From Hirundichthys speculiger (Eukaryota > Chordata > Actinopteri > Beloniformes > Exocoetidae), in assembly GCA_018398805.1 (NCBI GenBank), contig JAGFBZ010000863.1, positions 1,676,501-1,740,500 of the forward strand: a stretch of DNA of 64,000 bases. The letters run 5' to 3'. Each line of letters begins with the position of its first letter. The stretch's first letter is position 1. The notes below the pieces were generated by a model that saw nothing but the letters and a program-made list of their open reading frames with translations, was not told the DNA's origin and did no database searches. This document shows positions 55,939-64,000 of this stretch, one piece after another. The translations under genes and the position numbers were made by a program.

Positions 55939-57290
55939 ATGGTGGTGTATTTGTGGTTGTGTACAATCTGATGGATGAACACAATCTAGGGTCACCCATT
56001 AATTTCCTATGGTGGTCATTTTTGACCGGGAACACCACAGGTGTTACAAAGTTGAATAAACTACTCAAAATTCAGAGAAAATGGTGATCAGCCAAAAGGC
56101 TAGTGTGGAGGATATCATAAGGCCCTGAGACAATTAAATGTAAAACACAATATTTATGATTTGATGGAAGTAGAAAATCGGTCAGATTTGACCCAAACAC
56201 GACAGAAAGGTTAAAGAGTCCGTTGCCATGGTAACGGACAGAGGCGGAAGCGATTCTTTGTTTTTCTTGTGGGCTAAGTTTAGCATACTTAGCTCAGTGT
56301 TTGCTGTCAAAATACAGACTGACACCACCTCATAACACAAAAGACATACTGTTTTTTCACCTTGAGATACAATCTTGTATTCGTCCCATCGTTCATGAAA
56401 CTGCCTTCCTTGTGCATCAATTTGTCTTTTCTAGGACATGTTGGAAGTTAGTTTGTAGTGGTTTTTCTTAAGTCCATCAGTTCTGAAAATTCTCTCGTTA
56501 ATGGTGAGATACCATTATCGGTGTGGGTAACGACAAAAACATTGTGGGAGATGTATTTTTTGTTAATATGCGCTTTAAAAGCGGTGTAAGCTTATATTAA
56601 GTCTTATAATACTGGTTTAATATGTAAGCCAACAATGCACAAGCTCTCGAGGGCCGTATAAAATGATGTGGTGGGCCACATTTGGCCCGTGGGCCTTGTG
56701 TTTGACACATGTGGTATAGAGGATGCTCATGGTTGTCCATGATGTTTTTCATTTTATAAAGTATCCTCCTTTGCACAATCACCTTTAGAGACTCCAGAAC
56801 AGTTCTCAAACACTGAAGGGCCTGAGCTTCCTTTAGAAGTAAAGTCTGCTCTGTCGCTTTTTATAAACAGCATCTTTGTTGCATATCCAGTCCAGTCTGT
56901 TGTCCAGGTATTTATATTCCTCCACCACTTCCACTTCTCCCATGATAGAAACATTGTCATATCCTCTTAAATCCACAACCATCTCCTTTGTCTTTCTCAC
57001 ATTCAAGATAAAATGATTGTTCCCACACCATACCACAAAGCAATCCACAAGTTCTCTGTTCCCAGTCTCTTGTTCACCACTTATACACCCCACAACTGCA
57101 GAGTCATCTGAGGATTTCTGCAAGATGACAGGATACTGGTACTGGAAGTCTAAGGTGTACAGAGTGAAGAGGAATTGGTGAGAGTACAGTCCCCTATGGT
57201 GCTCCTATGCTTCTGACCACAAAGACACACAGCCATTGAGTTTCACAAACTGTGGTCTATTTAGGATTCTCCCACCTGCGTAAGAGTTAC

Positions 57291-58534
57291 GCGCTGCCGG
57301 TTGTGTGCTTCTCGAGCTGCGCGCATTTTGTGGTTGGCCTAAGTCTCCCCTCTACGTGCCTTCACTTGTGATACACGTGGTAGGTGGAGCATCCTCAAAA
57401 TGTAGGCGTTCACTGTCGAGTTCACCTCTATGTGCACTGACTAAAGCCCCCTTTCACTTATGCACCTCTGAGGCTGTGGTAAGTCCAGCACCACTGGAAG
57501 GTTGTATTACAGTTTAAGTTGCAGGTACAGTTATGCGACACATAGGCCTACAGAGAGGCTTAGAGAGTAGAACCTGTGGAGCAGGAAATCGACCCTGGCC
57601 AGCAGGATGATCAGCCGGGGTTCCAAGGCCAAATCCTTGCGGAAAGGGCAGCAAGAATGCGCAAAATGATTATTGATCGGCATTTCTAGGTATGTAGACA
57701 GTTGTTGGGATACCATTACACTACTGAACTGAACGTCAGTACTGAACGAGACAAAATACATCAGAATTTCATTTATTTATTTTTTTAATTCAGTTTTGCC
57801 TGCAACGTTTAACCCTTGTTCTGGGAGCGCTGTGTGCACCATGTTGGAGAGTGGTGCGTGGGTGCACTCCCGTGGAGGGCGCATCCGTTCAACCAGCTCG
57901 GCCAGTGTCACTGACTGACCTCAGAGAGTTGTCCACGCTGGTCAAGCCACGAACCGCCAGAACTGTTCCTGCTGTCTCTCAGCTCTCTCCTCAGCCATTC
58001 TTCCTTCCTCAATCCAGTTCAGCCGCTGGTACTCCTCGCCCAGGTCGTTGGCACCGAGGATGCGTGGTGGTTCTGGCAAGGGACCTTGTGGAGTTTGGCT
58101 GTGGCTCGGGTTCAAGTCCAACTCTTTGTTCTTGAAATTAGGCTTTCTCTTTGCTATCTCTGCTGTCTACACATCCATTTTTCATGAATGTTTTATTGAA
58201 TCTGAATTCTACGCTGGCCAAAGGTATAACTTTTCCAATATTTCAATCACTTGTCTCCTAACTGGTGACTGGTTAAACCACTAATTGATTTCAGGTTACA
58301 CAGTAGGCACACCTTTGTGATGTTTGGATGGACTGGCAGACATTTTAAGTCATAAAAGGCTACAGGGTTAAATCATACCCACTCTCCAGGAAGCCTTCTG
58401 TGTGTGTGCACAACAAAGTTGAAAATAAACAGCAAATTTATACAAAACATATTTATTGATGACTGTTCTCAGGGTAAGGGAAAGTCAACTAATGTAATAC
58501 TTTAGGTTTGGCTTGGATACATCTTCTGGTCATG

Positions 58535-58540
<6 letters not shown>
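57291..58540. other. unresolved GC-richer stretch
   Basis: GC content and CpG frequency are higher than average at 57260-57420 and 57800-58120. GGTTCAAGTCC at about 58109-58119 matches a pol III B box, but no A box at a suitable distance and no tRNA fold could be made out. The 94-codon frame at 57851-58135 shows no domain. Confidence 0.35.

Positions 58541-58588
<48 letters not shown>
58541..58588. repeat. (AT)n microsatellite
   Basis: Uninterrupted AT tract of about 48 bases. Confidence 0.97.
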
Positions 58589-58590
<2 letters not shown>

Positions 58591-59515
58591 TAGACATGCT
58601 TATTTGTATTCACATGTTTAGAAAAGTCAATAATGTGCATATATATTTTTTCTTTTTTTGTAGGACAAGAGATCTTTTACTTCCCCATCCCTCAAATAAT
58701 CTATGGGGACCCACATCAGTCCATGCTCAAAATTGCACTCAAGAACAATTACAGATATTCACAGACGTGCACAGAAAATACACAATCATGCACATACAAA
58801 CAAACTGCCAGTGTGCCTCTTCTGGGTCACCGGCAGGCCTCACTCCTGATTTACTCATCAGACTGTGTGCATGCTTCTGTATTGTGTTTATGTGTGTGTA
58901 TTGATATATTTATCTACAGGCAAATTTGTAAGGCGATAATTTCACTAATTATCATTGATGACCACAATTTAATACATAAAGTGCTTCCACGTGAAGAAGC
59001 CATTAGTTTGAACTTAAGTATGTCCCTGTGTCATTGTCAGCGACCTCAGTCTTTGTCATGTCTCTTCCAGATGATTAACTTTTGCCTCTAAGGAAACAGC
59101 GTCTGATGATTACAGTTCCACTGCTCATTGTGAAACTTTACTGAAAATGACTGTCATAGCTGCAAAAGTTTGTGTCAGCACATATTTACTGATTAGTAGG
59201 GTACTTAAATACAAAGTTAATCAGCACAGGCACAGATTAATTTATCTCAGAAAACTACTGCAGCTTTTCTTCCCCACCACAGAAATTACATATTTTTTTA
59301 GCTGCGTAAGCTTTCGGCAGAATACTGCTGAAGATTTTAATGTCTTTTCAAAAACTAAAATGATCTTCGTGCATGCGTGTCAGTGTGTGTGCTCTTTGCT
59401 TTTGTCAACAGCTCTTCAATAAAATTAACATTTTTTTTCTATTACTGATGTCCCATAAAAGTGCATGATCAAGTTAGAAGTCATTTTGGTTAACAGGGGG
59501 TAGATATCCACCTGA
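58589..59515. other. non-coding stretch, one unsupported 152-codon frame
   Basis: The top-strand frame 58633-59091 is the longest non-repeat frame in the window. TTCTTTTTTTGTAG at 58651-58664 resembles a splice acceptor and the next codons are open. However, no conserved domain is visible, codon use is AT-driven with many Cys, His and Ile, and no partner exon was found. I leave it as non-coding. Confidence 0.35.
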
Positions 59516-60007
59516 TGTCATGATTTGCAGCAGATGAGGAAAGACCCAAGAGCAGGAGTTCTCAAAAAAAAACAAGAGGGTTCATTAAATAAAAACACAA
59601 AATCCAAAAATCCAAAAAGTCCAAAATACCAAAACACAAACTTAACTAAAATCCCAGGGAGATGACGAGAGGGAAAAAGGCAAGACCGCAAAACAGGTAA
59701 AAATGACTACAACAAAGACCAGGGAAACAAGCAGAAAAACCGGCAGGGAAACTCAAAAAACAGAAGACAACAGAAGACAATGGACCAGCAGAGACAGGGG
59801 AGATGACAAGACTTAAATACTCGGGTCAATAAATGAGAGGTAGGTGCAGGGGATCAAGGTAACGAGGGGAAGGAAGCAAAGCAGAAAACAACAGAGACAA
59901 GACAGACCTTCAAAGTAAAACAGGGAAACTGAGCAGACAAGAGACGGGGAGTGATGCCAACTTGACACAAAACACCAAGACTGCTTTGGCTGACCTAAAC
60001 CATGACA
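59516..60007 (-). mobile_element. solo-LTR-like element, 492 bp
   Basis: TGTCATGATTTGC at the left and AAACCATGACA at the right give TG...CA ends with a TGTCATG inverted pair. Flanks CCTGA (59511-59515) and CCTGC (60008-60012) fit a 4-5-bp target duplication. In bottom-strand sense it has a GTATTTAAGTC promoter-like box (about 59820-59810), a T-rich 3' third and ATTTAATGAACCC where related copies usually have AATAAACCC. No internal coding region accompanies it. I know this CATGACA-ended type as frequent in fish genomes. Confidence 0.7.
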
Positions 60008-60012
60008 CCTGC

Positions 60013-61894
60013 ATGTTTCTGAGTTCAAAAATTAAAATGATTATCTATCATGTAAAAATATTTCTGTTTCTGAATCACAAAATAAATTAGAATTATCAAT
60101 TTATGATCCACCTCCCTAACTCTCTCAAGCACTGAAACACACGTATACACATACAAATACAAAAGCATAAAACCCATTAAAAACACAAAATACTGCTTTT
60201 AGACATTTTTGCCAGGAGAGTTTATGGTCCTTTCTGACTTATATTAAACTTCAGAATTCTTATTTTACTTTCAATTAAATTGTAGATGTTTATGAATACG
60301 TGTTAGCCTGCTAGCTGAGCTAAGATGCTGTCAAGTACACTGCAGAGTCCAAACTGATTCCTCCAGATAACTGTTATGGCCAATAATTCAGCTGTTTTTG
60401 CTTTGTTGTTAACCATCTTCAGTGGTAGAAATGACAATTTTTATTAATCTGTTGGTCCGTTTCTTTTACCAAAGAGTTTTGTTTACCATTTCCAGTTGTC
60501 AGGGCTAAAAGAATTAACTTTAAAATAGCACGTTTCCAAGACATTCAAAGGACTTGAGATTCATGAAAAAGTCATAAAATTTTTATATTTATATAAATTG
60601 GGTAAATATTTTCTATAAAATGGTAAAATGTCTTAGTTTCAACATCTGATATTATTTTATGTTCTGTTGGGAATAAAATCAGTGCATTCGGTTTTATTTC
60701 TGTTTGATGAAGCATCACAACTTGTTTAGGATTCGGGTTATATGTTTACCGTCTACACATACAGTCTCTGTATGTGTGTCGTGAGAGACCGAGAGAGAGA
60801 TCAGGCCATAAATTGATTATTTTAACTTTTTTCTTTTTGATTGATTACAATTTTGAAAATATGTAGGTGTAAGCAACAAAATGTACACTTTATATCATCA
60901 GAGTGTACTTACAGACAGAGTGGGTCTTCAGTGAGTGCAGATGGCTCATGAAGCTTGAACAAAAAGGACAATGACAGTGAGATGTCACTGAGCAAAGGAG
61001 CAAAGAGGTCCCAGCCGTTCCCTTCCATGTGTCCAAGTGCTCTCTGACCTTGCTTCCTTGGACACTAGAACAGTTTAATGTGTGATGGTCGGTTGCACCA
61101 AACTTTATTTGGTGTAATTTACAGCCCAGAAAACCACCACCCCATGCAGACCAGTGGCAGGAGCACCACTTCCGCCACCCACCAACAGACAAAGGGAGAA
61201 GGCAGTGGCGTAGGAGGAGAGAGGGAGGGAAGGAAGAACTGGAGCAATGCGACCAACACCAGAAGGGCCAAGACACCACGTTCACTCAACACAATGGGAG
61301 CGATAAACAAGAAGGCACAACCTGTATCAGAAGGTGACACATGGACAGCTGCACGGCACCTGTCCATGTATTCTGTTATCCAGTAACACAGATGCCTGCT
61401 CAACAGAGCTGTCTGTCCCTAAATGCAGAGTGTGAGCTCATTCTATGTGCACCAGTCACCAGAGCAAGCAGAAGTGAGACTCAAGTCATCAGTCCTACTT
61501 CCTTCATGCACAAGCCAATCTATAACAGGTGTGTGAGGAAGAGGGGGGCTGAGGGCAAAGGTCTTCATTCTGTCATTTTTTAGTTGAATGTAATCAAAAA
61601 AAAATGTTTTAAAGTCAGGATAACTTGTGTGGTTAAAGTGCTAGTACCATATGTTGATTAATTAATAAATTACTGTTAATTCAATTTAATTTGTTTATTC
61701 TTTTTTTTTTCTTACATGAATGTGAAGAAGAATGAGTGAAGCCAAAAAGTTGTGGGAGTTCATGTTAACAGTTTTTTTTTTTTTATCCTTTTTACAACTG
61801 GATCAAATGTGTGGGAATTATACACTATAAATCAACCATTTAAGGCTTCCCATGAGCTAACACAGCTATATTTGATACTGACAAGCAAGGGTGA
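60013..61894. other. non-coding stretch, nothing recognised
   Basis: The frames at 60890-61403 overlap on both strands in a locally GC-richer, purine-skewed patch (61180-61240) without a domain. T runs at 61698-61710 and 61770-61783. Confidence 0.4.
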
Positions 61895-61911
61895 CCCCCC
61901 CCCCCCCCCCC
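61895..61911. repeat. poly-C tract
   Basis: Seventeen C bases. G-quadruplex or i-motif potential is limited because it is a single homopolymer. Confidence 0.95.
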
Positions 61912-63519
61912 AGTCTCTGCATGTCCAGATGTCTTTAGGCCAACACTGAACCCTACTTTGTCACAAAAAACACAATATATATTAAAAGGTGCATAGACTA
62001 TGAAGTGTTGTATACATTGTATGTCATGTGACATGTATATATGTCATTATTTGTGTGTCAATGGATTTGTGTGGCAGAGGGTTGAAGGTGTAGAATAGAC
62101 CATATGAAAGTGTGCAGTCTGTCAACAGATATAAACATATTTTTTCTAAATATATATCTAAATAGTTTTTCTTTTAAATATGGCCCTTTGTATGTAAACC
62201 CACTTGGTCACCCCTGCTGTTGCACCCATCTATGTACTCCTAGGGTAGATTAACTTTGATGGAAAAGAAGTAGCTTGGTAAAGATAAAGGTCTGAAGAAA
62301 GGTCAAGGGAAGTAAAGAGAATGAGAATGAGATAATTGACCGAGAGGTGAAGAAAGGGGAGGGGAGAGTGTAAAGGATAAAGGAAGGGAGTGCTGGGAAA
62401 AGGTATGGAACAAAGACAGACAAAGAGAGGGACAGAGAGGAGCAGAGGCTAACGGATGTAGAAAGAGAAGAACAAATGTTGGAAGAAAAGGCACTGAGGA
62501 GGCGATTAAATGGTAGGGTGAAAGAGCATGGAATAGATGGGGCAAAGTGAAAAAAGCAACAAAAAAACTGTTGAATTAACAGGTTGGGGGAGGTACCATC
62601 TGCCCATTGATAACTCAAGCAATGGAAAATCAAATAAAGAGCAGAAGGAAGCAAATAATTAAGATATTGATTTCAAGGGACTCACAGGAATTATCCCCCA
62701 GAAAAGAACAGAAGAAGGTGACAGCAACTGTATCAATAGTTTGACTGCTTCAACTGCTCAAGGGAACAGCACAAGTCTGAAGCAGAAATGCATATTAAGG
62801 GAGGTACTATGTCTTGCTGGAAAACTTGGTCTGACTTACAATTCCATACATACATCAACACATGTCTGTTTATTCCTGACCATGATGAACTCGGTGGATC
62901 TATGACTGATACTTTTTCCAAGCATTTGGACTCCACATTAACTTCTTTGAATTTATACGAGTTTAACTGGACCTTAATTCAAAATTAGTTTTCCCCAACT
63001 GCTCTCTTTTTGGTAACCACCCGGAGTTCCGCACATATCCCCCTCTTCTACATTGATTCACTTTTGCTCCGGGCCGTCCTTTGGGGAGAATATATTAGTG
63101 TACCACTCTCTGATCCATGCCAACTTCTCGGGAGTTGGTACCAAACTTCAGCTGTACTCTTCTTCCTAAGCTGTGAACACAAACCGTGAACACATCTGTG
63201 CCAATCCTTTTATGCATCACACCTCAACACGTGCTATTCCCTTCTCTGCCAGATGAAAACTAAGGCTAACTCCACAGGATCAACCAATACCAGTTTCCTT
63301 CTCCTCAGTAATACCTCAACAGCAGTCCTGGACACTGACTGAACAGTGAGCTGATTCCAGTTCTTTCATCAATGACATACTAAACAAACACTGGGCGTTG
63401 GCAGCAGGATAAATATGGTTCAACATTAGACATACTCACTTCAAAATCTTTTGTTGTAATCTTGCTTAGCTCACGAGGTCACCATCCTTCGTGAAGTTGG
63501 GTATATTTGGAGTTGGAGT
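61912..63519. other. non-coding stretch with polypurine tract
   Basis: The top strand is almost purely purine at 62276-62545, giving a Phe/Leu/Ser-rich 134-codon antisense frame by composition alone. The remainder has no recognised feature. Confidence 0.4.
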
Positions 63520-64000
63520 AGGGGAGAGTGGGGTAATATGAGACATTTTTTACTTATGTTGTCCTGGTGGTAAGGAAAAATGACACAGAAATAGAACTGA
63601 AACATATAACTTTATTTCAGGATGTCTCCTATCAAATGAAATTATCAAAATGCATCTCTGACAAAGCTGCCCAAAATAACGACTTCTCAAAAAAAAGTGC
63701 TCCTGTGGCTCAACTTGACCCAGGTAAGGGGTAAGTTGAGCCATGTCAGTGGGTAAATTGAGCCATCTGGGGGTAAATTGACCATCTGAGTTTTAAACCT
63801 GAGCATATTGTGCTAACAACAGGTTTTAACAGTTTTGAACTTGTGAGAACAAAAGATTTTAGCAGTTTTGAACTTATCAGAACAAATCACCAGTTCCTTT
63901 CAACACAAACCACCAGTTAGTCTCTAAACCATTTAACCATTTAATCAAAACAACTATTCAATGTTCCAACTGTCAAGGTTGCAGGGGAAAATGAACTGTT
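63520..64000. mobile_element. start of a dispersed DNA repeat (runs off the window)
   Basis: AGGGGAGAGTGGGGTAATATGAG is followed by repeated GGGGTAAGTTGAGCCA / GGGTAAATTGAGCCA motifs (63727-63785). The GTGGGGTAAATTGAGC type is a terminus I know from fish repeats. A second direct pair, TTTTAACAGTTTTGAACTTGTGAGAACAAA and its copy at about 63858-63886, follows. The class is not assignable without the other end. Confidence 0.5.

Larger units (their letters stand above)
54643..56210 (-). mobile_element. piggyBac transposon nested in the hAT
   Basis: TTAA at 54639-54642 and 56211-56214 flank inverted termini CCTTTGTGTCGTGTTCG and CCTTTCTGTCGTGTTTG (15 of 17 identical), each followed by a GGTCAAATTTGAC or GGTCAGATTTGAC subterminal block. 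It carries the start of a transposase gene on the bottom strand, a hairpin minisatellite in place of the catalytic core, and a direct tandem repeat in the 5' flank. At 1568 bp it cannot encode a full transposase. Confidence 0.9.
54391..56713. mobile_element. hAT transposon inserted in the LINE, itself split
   Basis: Starts CAGGGGTGTCAGACTCATTT and ends GGCCTTGTGTTTGACACATGTG (inverse CACATGTGTCAAACACAAGG). This is the familiar hAT terminus with GGGCCACAT and GGCCCG subterminal motifs. A perfect 8-bp duplication GTATAGAG sits at 54383-54390 and 56714-56721. Without the piggyBac it is about 0.75 kb, non-coding and non-autonomous. Confidence 0.9.
54270..57290 (-). pseudogene. LINE relic, copy 2, split by a hAT
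   Basis: On the bottom strand, 57110-56840 reads VGCISGEQETGNRELVDCFVVWCGNNHFILNVRKTKEMVVDLRG in pieces, then VEVVEEYKYLDNRLDWICNKDAVYKKRQSRLYF: the RT region after the catalytic box in the same family as 42978-44045. Further 3', RRILYKMKNIMDNHEHPLY ends exactly at the hAT. The frame resumes on the other side (54382 downward) as TVHRFSNRVSKQHR, so removing the hAT and one 8-bp duplication rejoins the C-terminal part in frame. 5'-truncated at about 57290. Confidence 0.8.

Noticed and set aside
58060..58125. Possible tRNA or SINE head from a B-box match GGTTCAAGTCC
   Set aside because: No A box at proper spacing, no cloverleaf stems, no T-run terminator seen.
58633..59091. 152-codon top-strand frame with an acceptor-like T-rich/AG before it
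   Set aside because: No recognisable domain, no partner exon, composition explained by AT-rich DNA; start codon lies upstream of the putative acceptor.
60890..61403. Overlapping 94-131-codon frames on both strands
   Set aside because: No domain, mutually overlapping, in a local GC/purine-skewed patch.
62250..62654. 134-codon Ser/Leu-rich frame
   Set aside because: Antisense of a polypurine tract; low-complexity artefact.

Overview
The window reads as intergenic or long-intronic DNA from a ray-finned (teleost) fish, probably a percomorph-type genome. The reasons are recognisable Rex3/RTE non-LTR retrotransposon relics, several teleost-type Tc1/mariner families, hAT and piggyBac elements with fish-type termini, short MITE-like elements, and many long (TA)n, (CA)n, (GA)n and (TAA)n microsatellites in an AT-rich background. 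I found no intact protein-coding gene, no tRNA or rRNA, no CRISPR and no prokaryotic operon. Every open reading frame above about 100 codons is either a decayed transposon frame, a simple-sequence artefact, or has no coding support.

Layout. 1-5 kb: AT-rich unique-looking DNA with a (TA)n tract and one common teleost interspersed repeat. 5-8.4 kb: Tc1 relics, the second interrupted by a hAT element that is itself interrupted by a 379-bp hAT-like element. 9-14 kb: a (CA)(GA) microsatellite, an inverted-repeat element holding a Tc1 tail, and an internally deleted Tc1. 14-22 kb: long microsatellites and a Rex3 3' end. 22-23 kb: another Tc1 with two catalytic-Asp blocks. 23-26.5 kb: the longest repeat-poor stretch and the best place to look for conserved non-coding elements. 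28-34.8 kb: scattered MITE and SINE-like pieces and an LTR fragment. 34.9-36.7 kb: an L2-type LINE. 36.9-40.3 kb: a Rex3 copy split by a piggyBac element and by a second DNA element (A). 42-44 kb: a hairpin element and a LINE relic. 47.7-50.1 kb: a second copy (B) of element A, split by a long LTR-like insertion carrying an ordered array of CACGTG and ATGGC motifs. 51.6-52.7 kb: an L1-clade ORF2 tail. 54.3-57.3 kb: a LINE split by a hAT, which is split by a piggyBac holding a hairpin-rich minisatellite and a 122-123-bp tandem repeat. 59.5-60.0 kb: a solo-LTR-like element. 63.5 kb to the end: the start of another DNA repeat.

Nothing here forms a cooperating gene system. What is informative is the archaeology: four nested insertion stacks whose order can be read from target-site duplications (8-bp for hAT, TTAA for piggyBac, 3-bp and about 5-bp for the others). 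The most unusual individual items are the A/B element pair, the motif array in the 48-kb LTR-like insertion, and the inverted minisatellite inside the second piggyBac. Family names rest on remembered consensus features and visible protein motifs, not on a database search.
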